Assembly: GCF_021560035.1 (NCBI RefSeq)
Contig: NZ_CP074373.1
Location: 2,538,001-2,602,000 of the forward strand
Source: Virgibacillus sp. NKC19-16
GTDB lineage: Bacteria > Bacillota > Bacilli > Bacillales > Amphibacillaceae
DNA: 64,000 nt
Direction of reading: 5' to 3'
Of this stretch, positions 19,299 to 26,756 are shown one piece after another. The translations under genes and the position numbers were made by a program. A model generated the notes under the pieces. That model did no database searches and was not told the DNA's origin. It was given only the letters and a program-made list of their open reading frames with translations. How positions within the stretch are numbered: the stretch's first letter is position 1; each line of letters starts with the position of its first letter.

Positions 19299-19392
19299 TG
19301 TTGTATTTGTGGGGGGATTGTTTAGCCTTTCCGGTTGATTCTTCCGCACCACCGGCCAACTCCCCACAACACAGTCAGCTCACCATAAGCCT

Positions 19393-20118
19393 TCAAACTC
19401 TCCCCAACGCTGCCTCATCCCCAACGATCGTTACATGTTCATGGTTTTGTAAAATGGAAGCTGGAAAGTCTTCAGACACTTCACCATTCAATAACCTGGC
19501 GACTGCTTCGGCCTTTCCCTCACCAGAGACCAATAAAATAATGGATTTACTTTCCATTATTGTTTTAATTCCCATTGTAATAGCTTTTGTTGGAACATCA
19601 TTCATAGAATCGAAAAACCGCGCATTTGCTTCTCGGGTCGACTCATCGAGTTCAACCACATGTGTTCTGCTGGAAAAAGGCGTTCCAGGCTCATTAAAAC
19701 CGATATGGCCATTTAACCCGAGCCCCAGAATTTGCACATCAACGCTTTGCGCCTTGCGAATTAGATCCTCATAATCACGGCATTCCTTTTGCAAATCACC
19801 TGCCATGCCGTTTGGCAAATGAGCATTTTTACTTTTGATATCAATATGCTTAAACAATTTTTGATGCATATAATAATGATAGCTATTTGGATCCGTCTTT
19901 TCCAATCCAACATATTCATCTAAATTAAAGGTTGAGACATTTTCAAATGATACTTCAGGTTGCTTATTTTTCTCAATCAGGTTCTGATATAATCCCTCTG
20001 GTGTGGATCCGGTTGCCAATCCTAATACAGGATTTTCCAAATGCTGTATCCTGTTAATAAGTAGGGAACAAACCTTCTCGCTCATTTCTTCATAATTTTT
20101 CACTTTGATCATTTCCAT
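19393..20118 (-). CDS. nagB: Glucosamine-6-phosphate deaminase
   Basis: A 241-residue NagB. It converts glucosamine-6-phosphate to fructose-6-phosphate and ammonia. Motifs GLATGSTPEGLY, FNLDEYVGL, LGLGLNGHIGFNEPG and the SRTHVV segment are all present. It starts 6 bp after nagA. The usual third gene, the GntR repressor nagR/yvoA, is absent here. Confidence 0.95.
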   Translation of the reverse strand: MEMIKVKNYEEMSEKVCSLLINRIQHLENPVLGLATGSTPEGLYQNLIEKNKQPEVSFENVSTFNLDEYVGLEKTDPNSYHYYMHQKLFKHIDIKSKNAHLPNGMAGDLQKECRDYEDLIRKAQSVDVQILGLGLNGHIGFNEPGTPFSSRTHVVELDESTREANARFFDSMNDVPTKAITMGIKTIMESKSIILLVSGEGKAEAVARLLNGEVSEDFPASILQNHEHVTIVGDEAALGRV

Positions 20119-20124
20119 AACTGA

Positions 20125-21303
20125 CTACTCCTCCTCAAATGTTACTACACCACGACAGATTGTGTATTTTATATTTAAATCATCATCGACTAGTAAAACA
20201 TCCGCATCTTTATGTAATGCGATACTTCCTTTTTCAGCAAAAATTCCGAGCTGTTTAGCTGGATTGACAGAAGCCATCTCAATAACGTTCTCTATCGAAA
20301 CGTCCGCTAATCGTAGCATTTGACGAGCTCCCTGCTGCATTTTCAAAATACTTCCGGCTAACGTTCCATCCTCTAGAACCGCACGATCACTGGTGACGGC
20401 AACTGGCTGCCCGCCTAGCTCATAATCTCCGGCCTGTAAGCATTTTGCCCGCATCGCATCTGTGATTAAAATCAATCGCTCACTGCCCATATTTTTATAG
20501 ATCAATTGAAGCATCTCTGGCGATACATGAATGCCATCCGCAATTAATTCCCCGCGCAACTCCTGGAGCTGAAAAGCAGCACCTACAACACCGATATCCC
20601 TGTGATGAATTCCGGGCATTGCATTACACAGATGTGTCACCTGACGCACGCCTTGTGCAATAGCTTTTTTCATCCCAGCAAAATTGGTATCCGTATGACC
20701 CGCAGATACGTTAACACCTGAATCATATAAATACCGAATAAATGAGCCATCCTCATCGAGATCGGGCGCCATCGTGATCGTTTTAATTTTATTATCGGAT
20801 AGATTTTGCCATTTTTTGAACTGCTCAATAGATGGTTCCATAATATATTCCAGTGGTTGTGCGCCCTTTTTACTTGCCTCAATAAACGGGCCTTCCAAAT
20901 GAGCGCCAATCATTTCAGCTTGACCTTGTTTATTTTGATAAGTTGCTATATTCTGCAGTGCACGTTCAATATTCTCTGGAGACTGTGTTATGGTTGTTGC
21001 CAGGAAGCTTGTCGTCCCTTCTTTCGGTAAGACGGCTGCCATTGTATCTAACGCTGATTCGGTCGCATCCATCACATCAGCGCCATTAGCTCCATGGATA
21101 TGTCCATCGATAAAACCGGGAATGACATGTAAATATGTACCATCTATCACTTTCAGGCGATTCGGATAACTTTTCAATTGTTCATTTTCCTGTAGAATCG
21201 TGTCTATTTTTCCATCTTTTATTAATATAGACCCGTTAGTAATCGTTTCTTCTTCGGTGAAAATAGTTGCATTTTTAACAAATAAAGAGGTCGGACTGCC
21301 CAT
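20125..21303 (-). CDS. nagA: N-acetylglucosamine-6-phosphate deacetylase
   Basis: A 392-residue amidohydrolase. It removes acetate from GlcNAc-6-P, feeding nagB. Metal and active-site motifs are in order: GFIDGHIHG, AHLEGPF, VSAGHTD, THLCNAMPGIHHRD, and the catalytic Asp in ILITDAMRA. The GlcNAc-6-P made by MurQ (61.9 kb) would pass through this enzyme, so the locus links to the wall-sugar cluster at the other end of the window. Confidence 0.95.
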   Translation of the reverse strand: MGSPTSLFVKNATIFTEEETITNGSILIKDGKIDTILQENEQLKSYPNRLKVIDGTYLHVIPGFIDGHIHGANGADVMDATESALDTMAAVLPKEGTTSFLATTITQSPENIERALQNIATYQNKQGQAEMIGAHLEGPFIEASKKGAQPLEYIMEPSIEQFKKWQNLSDNKIKTITMAPDLDEDGSFIRYLYDSGVNVSAGHTDTNFAGMKKAIAQGVRQVTHLCNAMPGIHHRDIGVVGAAFQLQELRGELIADGIHVSPEMLQLIYKNMGSERLILITDAMRAKCLQAGDYELGGQPVAVTSDRAVLEDGTLAGSILKMQQGARQMLRLADVSIENVIEMASVNPAKQLGIFAEKGSIALHKDADVLLVDDDLNIKYTICRGVVTFEEE

Positions 21304-21442
21304 ATTTAGGATTTCCTTTCTAAATCGTAATATACGCTATTTGCCATGGTACAAGTATCTTTTTCACTAAAATTTTATCACGCATTAACGGGTTGTGATA
21401 CCCCCACTGAATGAAGTTTCACTTTATGTATAACAGCTACAA

Positions 21443-21474
21443 TAAAAAAGCCACATTCCTATAAAAAATGTAGC
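21443..21474 (-). terminator. Terminator after the 54-residue gene
   Basis: On the minus strand GCTACATT pairs with AATGTGGC (one G-T or mismatch), then TTTTTT. It lies 10 bp past the stop of the small gene at 21484, which supports that gene being real. Confidence 0.6.
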
Positions 21475-21483
21475 TTAACACCA

Positions 21484-21648
21484 TTATTTTGCTAATGTTT
21501 GTGTCGTGCTATTCGTTTTTCCACTTGCATTATGCGTTAATTCGTTAACGAGCGATTGAACCAATTCTTTAGAGGTCTGAATTTTATCGCTTTCTGTTTC
21601 GTTAATCAATCTTCGTAACATGTTTTTATACCTCTCCTGCTCACTCAT
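21484..21648 (-). CDS. Small unrecognised protein, 54 residues, probable Spo0A target
   Basis: A 54-residue frame (MSEQERYKNMLRRLINETES at the start, ending TTQTLAK) with a good ribosome binding site, AAAGGTGGG, 6 bp before the ATG and a terminator right after the stop. Two tandem Spo0A boxes lie 112-130 bp upstream. It is predicted helical and soluble with no Cys and no membrane segment. I do not recognise the family; it is not an evident Sda, SinI or Spo0E-type protein, lacking the SQELD motif of the last. Its place next to sinR suggests a role in the sporulation/biofilm switch, which is inference. Confidence 0.6.
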   Translation of the reverse strand: MSEQERYKNMLRRLINETESDKIQTSKELVQSLVNELTHNASGKTNSTTQTLAK

Positions 21649-21759
21649 CGTTTTCCCACCTTTACATATTTCATCAGATAGATAGACTATAACACAAAAT
21701 AATAGATACGGCTGTTGAAATTTGTCTTATTACATATAATATCACACAAAAGTTGATTA

Positions 21760-21778
21760 TTCGTCACATAATTCGACA
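21760..21778 (-). promoter_or_regulatory. Two tandem Spo0A boxes
   Basis: On the minus strand TGTCGAA (21778-21772) is followed by TGACGAA (21766-21760). Both match the 0A box TGNCGAA exactly and start 12 bp apart, upstream of a TATAGT -10-like element near 21674 and the 54-residue gene. Tandem boxes at about one helical turn are typical for Spo0A-activated promoters. Confidence 0.55.
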
Positions 21779-21948
21779 TGATTGTTACACTTTTGACGGC
21801 CATTTTTCTCTATTTTCCCACCACAAGAAAAATAAAACCATTATCATCGCAAGCGGACAAATTCTCTAGAACCGCCAAACCTTTAATAGCATATGCAATA
21901 AGGAAGGAAAAAGGAATTACAGGGTTGTCCTGACGATGGCAAAACAAA

Positions 21949-21975
21949 AAACCGCAGGGCCCATCGCTCTACGGT
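21949..21975 (-). terminator. Terminator overlapping the end of sinR
   Basis: On the minus strand CCGTAG pairs with CTGCGG around an internal GC-rich hairpin (GGGCCC), followed by TTTTTTG. It begins inside the sinR stop codon region, so sinR and the 54-residue gene are probably separate transcripts. Confidence 0.6.
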
Positions 21976-22298
21976 TACCGTTTATTTCGCCATTTATTAA
22001 ATGCAAGGTATTCCCTGAATTGTTCTTTCGTCACACCTGAATTCATAGCTTCTTCAACAATATCTATCCACTCATCATCCAGGCTCTCGGTTTTTTCAGA
22101 ATTATCTTCCAGGATCAGGTCATTTACAGAAACAGCCAATACTGTACTAATCTTCTCGATAAACTGTATCGATGGATTACTTTGAAGATTTCGCTCTATA
22201 GAACTTAAATAAGACTTCGCAACACCTGCTCTTTCAGCTAATTCGGAAAGAGACATTTTCTTCTCTTGGCGTAAATTCTTTATTTTTTCACCAATCAA
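21975..22298 (-). CDS. sinR: Biofilm master repressor SinR
   Basis: A 107-residue SinR. The Xre-type DNA-binding domain (residues 1-66) is close to that of B. subtilis: IGEKIKNLRQEKKMSLSEL, then AGVAKSYLSSIERN and NPSIQFIEKIS. The C-terminal SinI-like tetramerisation domain is DDEWIDIVEEAMNSGVTKEQF. SinR represses matrix genes at GTTCTYT boxes. The gene follows sinI by 73 bp and has a 16-bp dyad of that type in front of it, which suggests autoregulation. Confidence 0.95.
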   Translation of the reverse strand: MIGEKIKNLRQEKKMSLSELAERAGVAKSYLSSIERNLQSNPSIQFIEKISTVLAVSVNDLILEDNSEKTESLDDEWIDIVEEAMNSGVTKEQFREYLAFNKWRNKR

Positions 22299-22347
22299 GC
22301 CTTCTCACCTTCTTTCACAGGAAATTATAACATAAAACAAGTGAGAA

Positions 22348-22363
22348 GTTCTATATAAAGCAC
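22348..22363. promoter_or_regulatory. SinR-type operator dyad before sinR
   Basis: GTTCTATATAAAGCAC (minus strand GTGCTTTATATAGAAC) fits the arrangement GTTCTYT-NN-ARAGAAC with two mismatches. It lies between the sinI stop and the sinR start. Compare the dyads at 26543 and 32549. Confidence 0.5.
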
Positions 22364-22371
22364 AGGTTTCC

Positions 22372-22506
22372 TCATGCATTCTCTTTGCTTCCCGCCTTTC
22401 GTAAAAATAGGCGGACTTCATCCGCAGTCATTCCTAAAATCTTAGCTTGCTTGATCAGTTCAACCCACTCTACGTCAATTGCACTTTTTTCAGCCGTATT
22501 TTTCAT
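22372..22506 (-). CDS. sinI: SinR antagonist SinI
   Basis: A 44-residue protein. The core DVEWVELIKQAKILGMTADE and VRLFL aligns without gaps to B. subtilis SinI (DQEWVELMVEAKEANISPEE). SinI binds SinR through this helical hairpin and breaks the SinR tetramer, freeing matrix genes. The first ten residues, MKNTAEKSAI, also resemble SinI. It is read just before sinR on the same strand. The ribosome binding site is weak (GGGGGATGGG). In B. subtilis sinI is switched on by Spo0A; no perfect 0A box is seen right before it here. Confidence 0.9.
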   Translation of the reverse strand: MKNTAEKSAIDVEWVELIKQAKILGMTADEVRLFLRKAGSKENA

Positions 22507-22753
22507 TTACCCATCCCCCATTTTCATTTCCTGAAAAATCCCCCTAGCCTAATTTTAGCCCTGAGACTTTACGCCCTAGTTTTTTTTCGAGAACACTTTT
22601 ATCACTATGACTATTATACTACAAAAGGTAGCGTTATAGGGGTGTCTTTGTTTGTCAGATAGACACTAGTTTTGTATGTTTTTGTAGTAAAAAATTTAGA
22701 TTTATGTCGAGTTAAGTATCTTGATTTATCGGGTGCGGAACTTCTTCGTCCAC

Positions 22754-23413
22754 CTACAGTTTCTCCGCTTTCCTCACATTTTTTCTATTGTAGACAATTA
22801 AGAAAACCCCAGCTGCCAAAAGCAAGCCACCGATCAATAATAAATTGAACATATTGGTAGCTGTATCAGGAAGTCTTGAACCACCAGCCGAATAACTATC
22901 CCCACTGCCAATTGTTCCTTCACTAATCACTTCATCTGTATCACTCTGTTCCCCTTTTGCTGAAAATATAAGTGAAAATTGTGCAGCAAGACCTTGAAAC
23001 TCATTACCTAAGTGAGCGGGAAATCGTACTGTAAAATGCAATTCTTCTTCACTGGACGGCTCCAAAAATCGTGGGGACAAGGTATTGAATTCTGCAAGTT
23101 TCCCATTATATAATTCTCCCTCACCGTCGCTAACTTCAAGGACCAGTTCATTAAATAATTTTTCTGAGCCACTATCATTTCGCAATGTCGTGAAGTACTC
23201 AAATCCCATTTCACCATTGTTCTGGATAACAATTGTCCTTGGAGCCCAATCTCCTGGTTTCATATTAGGCACATCGAATAAAACATCCTCAGGCATAATG
23301 TTAATCGCAATCTCCTGTTTATCCGCTTCTTCAGCAACCACCGCAGGGCCCGTCAGACTGAAACAGAGTACAACACTCGCTAGCACACCTATTATGGAAA
23401 AAATTATTTTCAT
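22754..23413 (-). CDS. TasA-like protein with a sortase signal (candidate wall anchor of matrix fibres)
   Basis: About 219 residues. A signal peptide ends near VAEEA. The central domain shares features of the two TasA/CalY proteins upstream: MKPGDWAPRTIVIQNNGE matches their MKPGD...F-x-x-x-N-x-G segment, and FQG...FSLIF matches their last strand. At residues 183-187 is LPDTA, then an 18-residue hydrophobic helix and a basic tail (NRKNVRKAEK), a full sortase signal. LPDTA/LPNTA sites are those of class D sortases, and one is encoded at 26757. It ends the tasA-tapA-sipW run. I propose it tethers the fibre to peptidoglycan. The start chosen (23413) has AGAGGAAG 6 bp upstream. Confidence 0.8.
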   Translation of the reverse strand: MKIIFSIIGVLASVVLCFSLTGPAVVAEEADKQEIAINIMPEDVLFDVPNMKPGDWAPRTIVIQNNGEMGFEYFTTLRNDSGSEKLFNELVLEVSDGEGELYNGKLAEFNTLSPRFLEPSSEEELHFTVRFPAHLGNEFQGLAAQFSLIFSAKGEQSDTDEVISEGTIGSGDSYSAGGSRLPDTATNMFNLLLIGGLLLAAGVFLIVYNRKNVRKAEKL

Positions 23414-23455
23414 AAACATCTTCCTCTTTTAAGACATAAATTTGTTGGAGGCGCG

Positions 23456-24031
23456 TCACTTTGCTTCAGCTGTTTCTTTTTGTTCCTTCTCTAGGGTGCT
23501 TAGCGTTCTCCAAATCGTGAAAATGGAATAGCCGAATAGTAAAATCCCAGGTAAAATAAGTAATAGCGCACTTCCTTCAGGAGATTGAGCAAAATTAATC
23601 AAATAACCTATATAAGGAATCGTGAATCCGCTATATACACCCACGACATTTTCAGCTAACACCGGGCTAGCGTCTACAGCATTATTATTGTCCCCTTTCG
23701 TTGTATAAAGGACCCCACTATTCGAGGTCGCAACCTCCGTTATCCGGTGGGTGACTAATTTATTTTCTTCTTCCATAAACGTGATAACATCACCATTTTG
23801 GAAATTTGTGCGCTGATCACCATCAACGGATTGGACCGCGATCACCGATCCTGTTTGAATGCCTGGCTCCATCGAACCGGATAGAACGGTCTTCAGTTGA
23901 TAGCCAAATACTTCCGGCTCTCCACCTGACAGCTTTGTAAAGACAACCATTAAAGCTACACTGACCAATAAAATCATTAATACAGTGGATACAATCCGAT
24001 TTACCCATTTCAAAACGCTACGTTTTTTCAA
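23456..24031 (-). CDS. sipW: ER-type signal peptidase I SipW
   Basis: A 191-residue signal peptidase of the Ser-His (ER/archaeal) type. The nucleophile Ser lies in VLSGSMEPG (about S53), the His in LVTHRI (about H95), and the GDNNNAVD segment follows. Helices flank the catalytic domain (residues 10-32 and about 150-175). SipW processes TasA and TapA signal peptides, and this gene overlaps tapA by 4 bp. It should cut the CalY-type signal sequences of all fibre proteins here. Confidence 0.94.
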   Translation of the reverse strand: MKKRSVLKWVNRIVSTVLMILLVSVALMVVFTKLSGGEPEVFGYQLKTVLSGSMEPGIQTGSVIAVQSVDGDQRTNFQNGDVITFMEEENKLVTHRITEVATSNSGVLYTTKGDNNNAVDASPVLAENVVGVYSGFTIPYIGYLINFAQSPEGSALLLILPGILLFGYSIFTIWRTLSTLEKEQKETAEAK

Positions 24032-24840
24032 TCTTCGACACCTTCCTCTTCAGGGCTTGTGTTATTGCTCGCGGCTTCTTCTTTATCTTCATTTTCTTCT
24101 ACGTCACTATTTTCTTCATCATTCTTATCTTCTGTATTTTCCTTTTCGTCATTTGCCTGATTTTCTTGCTCCTCTTCGTCAGGAGTTTCATCTACGTCTT
24201 TACTCGTTGCATTAACTTCATCAGGTTTCTCTTCCGCTGGTGTTTCCTTTTCATCATCTTTTGTAGTTTCTTTCTCATCTTCTATGTTTTCATCTGTATT
24301 TGTCTGTTGCCCTGGAGGACAATTAATCTTAATCGATTTACTCCACGTTTCCTCTTCCGGATGACCATCATGTTGGTACGCAACAAATGCATATCTGCCC
24401 GGTTCACTGGCCTTAAAAGTCAGTTCCGTTGTTTCTCCACTTTTTAAAACCTTAATAATTCCTTCACCTTCACCAAGCTCCAGTTTATCTCCATGCTTTT
24501 CTGGATTACCATTTTCTATATAATAAACATCATAGGTGAGATCGCTTTGCATATCTCCATCCCCCGTATTTTTTATCTCTGTTTTTAGAGTAACGGGCTC
24601 ACAACTCTTTATATTTTCGTTTCCATTCTGTATAAATGCTAATGAACTTTCATCCGCAACTTCCCAAACTCCTACAGAAACCATCCCATTCGCATCATTC
24701 GTTGTGGTAAAATAGGCAGAAGTATTCGCAGTTAAGTAGGTTGTAGAAAAGACCATTAAATACCAAATGATAATCAATTTACCGATAAGTAAAAGCAATT
24801 GAAAATTCGATCTATGTTTTCTTATGCGAGTCCTTCTCAA
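24028..24840 (-). CDS. tapA: Matrix fibre assembly protein TapA
   Basis: A 270-residue TapA (YqxM family). A basic N-terminus and one hydrophobic segment (LLLLIGKLIIIWYLMVFS) are followed by NTSAYF, like the SipW cleavage region. The two Cys of the folded domain lie in KSCEPV and KINCPPG, as in B. subtilis TapA. From about residue 175 on the protein is a long Glu/Asp/Lys-rich disordered tail, also seen in B. subtilis. TapA promotes TasA fibre assembly and surface attachment. It precedes sipW and follows the second calY gene. Confidence 0.88.
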   Translation of the reverse strand: MRRTRIRKHRSNFQLLLLIGKLIIIWYLMVFSTTYLTANTSAYFTTTNDANGMVSVGVWEVADESSLAFIQNGNENIKSCEPVTLKTEIKNTGDGDMQSDLTYDVYYIENGNPEKHGDKLELGEGEGIIKVLKSGETTELTFKASEPGRYAFVAYQHDGHPEEETWSKSIKINCPPGQQTNTDENIEDEKETTKDDEKETPAEEKPDEVNATSKDVDETPDEEEQENQANDEKENTEDKNDEENSDVEENEDKEEAASNNTSPEEEGVED

Positions 24841-24970
24841 TTACATCTCCACCTTTTTAAAATACTATTTATATGTATTCGTAAATACACTACTAGCGTA
24901 ATGTACTTATGAATAAATAGAATGGGGAATGGGGTTGGAAGGAGAATGCATCTCCTTCCATTTCACCTTT

Positions 24971-25537
24971 TTAGTTAGAGTTTGATCTACCTTCCCTTTG
25001 CTCAGCCACAAATTCCCAAGTCAACTTCAGCTCATCACCCTGAAAATGATTTTGACTTCCATCATTATCTACAAACTTAAACTGTACGGAGAATTGCTCT
25101 GGTTTACTGTCAGCTGGGAATTCATCTAATACCTTCACAGGATTATCTGTTAACTCAGAAAGCAGTACTTCGGAAATTACTGCTCCCTCCTCCTTCGTTC
25201 GGTCTAAAAACTCCACGCGAATATGATCACCCAAGTCGTCACCATCATTTGACTTATTGTTATCAACAACATCATAGGATGAGTGTAAAATAACCTCGCT
25301 CATACCCACCGTGCCATCATTCGTAAGTTCAAATTTCCCGTCAACCGTATCCCCTGGAATGATATCTTTAATGTCAATGATGGTTTCCTTGTTCAAACCT
25401 AAGTCAAGTACTCCTGTTGCAAAGGTTTTTTGTGTAGGCTCTGTATCATTAAAATAGGCATAGGTTCCTCCACCTATTAACCCCAAACCCAGCACAGCAG
25501 TTGCAACACACAACATAATTCTGTTTTTAATGTTCAT
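24971..25537 (-). CDS. TasA/CalY family fibre protein (second copy)
   Basis: A 188-residue protein. The signal sequence ATAVLGLGLIGGGTYAYFND is nearly the same as in its neighbour and in B. subtilis TasA, and is of the SipW-processed kind. The mature part has the TasA fold features: TFATGVLDL, then PGDTVDGKFELTNDG and the last strand FQGDELKLTWEF. It is shorter than B. subtilis TasA (261) and close to B. cereus CalY. A GGGAGGG site precedes the ATG. It may be a minor or alternative fibre subunit. Confidence 0.9.
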   Translation of the reverse strand: MNIKNRIMLCVATAVLGLGLIGGGTYAYFNDTEPTQKTFATGVLDLGLNKETIIDIKDIIPGDTVDGKFELTNDGTVGMSEVILHSSYDVVDNNKSNDGDDLGDHIRVEFLDRTKEEGAVISEVLLSELTDNPVKVLDEFPADSKPEQFSVQFKFVDNDGSQNHFQGDELKLTWEFVAEQREGRSNSN

Positions 25538-25654
25538 TTTTTCCCTCCCGTAAGTTATGAATCTATTTGATGCTCGTGTTGAAATGAGTGGTTAAGTATT
25601 TGTTATTGAATCTTATGTAGGAGGAGAGGTGATCTCTCCTCCATTATTTACTAA

Positions 25655-26248
25655 TTATTTTCTTTCGCCTTCTCCCTGCATTCCTTCAAATGTCCACTCA
25701 AGTTCCAACGAATCACCTTGGAAAATGTTTTGATCTTTTTTGTTATCAACGAATTCGAACTGAACATATAGTTTATCTGAAGACCCTGCTTCAAGTTGTC
25801 CTCCTCTTTCACCTAACCAAGGAGATAAAATGTTCCCTTCGATTACATCAGGACTCATATCCTTAAGTTCTGATAGGGTCGCACTATAGATCACACCATC
25901 CACCTTGTCTTCATTCCACAAGAAGTTAACTTGAATATGATCTCCAAAGTCTACACCAAGATTATCTTCTTCACCTGATACGGTATAATCTGTTGCCAAA
26001 TTAATTTCAGCAATATCTAATGACCCGCCATTAGTCAGTTCAAAAGAACGTGTCATCCAATCTCCAGGCTTCATATTCTCCACTTCAATAATCGTTGTAG
26101 GATTAGCACTTAAATCCAGTGTACCTGCTGCAAAGTCACCTGTTGCTTCTGCTGTATCACTAAAATAAGCAAACGTACCTCCACCGATTAATCCCAATCC
26201 TAATACTGCTGTTGCTACACCCATTCCCAGTTTTTTCTTAATACCCAT
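25655..26248 (-). CDS. TasA/CalY family major fibre protein (first copy)
   Basis: A 197-residue secreted protein starting MGIKKKLGMGVATAVLGLGL, very like B. subtilis TasA (MGMKKKLSLGVASAALGLAL). The mature start TFAYFSDT, DFAAGTLDLSA, NMKPGDWMTRSFELTNGGSL and the final strand FQGDSLELEWTF are TasA/camelysin features. I chose the ATG at 26248, with GGGGAGG 8 bp upstream; an in-frame start 13 codons earlier has no such site. First gene of the matrix run, after a 508-bp control region shared with the sortase. Confidence 0.93.
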   Translation of the reverse strand: MGIKKKLGMGVATAVLGLGLIGGGTFAYFSDTAEATGDFAAGTLDLSANPTTIIEVENMKPGDWMTRSFELTNGGSLDIAEINLATDYTVSGEEDNLGVDFGDHIQVNFLWNEDKVDGVIYSATLSELKDMSPDVIEGNILSPWLGERGGQLEAGSSDKLYVQFEFVDNKKDQNIFQGDSLELEWTFEGMQGEGERK

Positions 26249-26345
26249 TTTGTTTCCTCCCCATATTTGTTTTTGTTTGATGCACATATCTAAAGTCCCA
26301 GAAAACTCTCGCTGCTTTTTCTACTGTTTAATACAAATAATTTCC

Positions 26346-26372
26346 TGTACTAGTGTATTATTTTCTAGTACA
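26346..26372. promoter_or_regulatory. Perfect inverted repeat over the probable tasA promoter
   Basis: TGTACTAG (26346-26353) and CTAGTACA (26365-26372) form an 8-bp dyad, 19 bp between half-site starts. On the minus strand a candidate -35 (TTGAAT) and -10 (TAATAC, 16-bp spacer) overlap it, the -10 lying between the half sites. It could be an operator for an unknown regulator; it does not look like SinR, AbrB or Spo0A sites. Confidence 0.4.
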
Positions 26373-26447
26373 ATAAATTCAAGCTTACCGAGATAAACTC
26401 AGATACAGCGATTATCCTCCCTTCTTTATGTATAATGACAATGAACC

Positions 26448-26463
26448 GTTCTTTTTAAGAATG
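26448..26463. promoter_or_regulatory. SinR-type box, weaker dyad
   Basis: GTTCTTTTTAAGAATG holds one exact SinR box (GTTCTTT) with an offset partner half. It lies about 200 bp upstream of the tasA-like gene and 300 bp before the sortase. A single 7-mer of this kind is expected by chance several times in 64 kb, so its support comes from the neighbouring dyad. Confidence 0.35.
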
Positions 26464-26542
26464 ATTATGTTAGTTATAACGAACGATTAATTGAAGTATA
26501 GGTCATTTTTCTTAGATAGGAAAACCTCAAAATAACCCATTT

Positions 26543-26558
26543 ATTCTATATAAAGAAC
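26543..26558. promoter_or_regulatory. SinR-type operator dyad between tasA and sortase
   Basis: The minus strand reads GTTCTTTATATAGAAT: an exact GTTCTTT box, 2-bp spacer, and ATAGAAT as partner half (two mismatches to ARAGAAC). This spacing is that of the eps operator of B. subtilis. It lies in the divergent control region of the fibre genes and the sortase. A further imperfect dyad, TTTCTTATAAAGAAT, is at 26625-26639. Confidence 0.55.
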
Positions 26559-26756
26559 AACAGTCTCACATTTACTCCTATATACTTCCATTTCCTTAGA
26601 ATTGCATTTTTTTAAAATATTTTGTTTCTTATAAAGAATATCGAAGTCTGCCACATCAATGGATTCCATTTTTTTAAAAATAAATGCAAATAAGCCTTTC
26701 AAATTATCTAAAAGTTTTATATACTATAAATAGAAAAATGATGAGGAGTTTGGCCT

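Noticed and set aside
21345-21359. TGGTACAAGTATC before nagA as a NagR/DasR-type site
   Set aside because: Only a partial match to the known site, and no nagR gene is present nearby.
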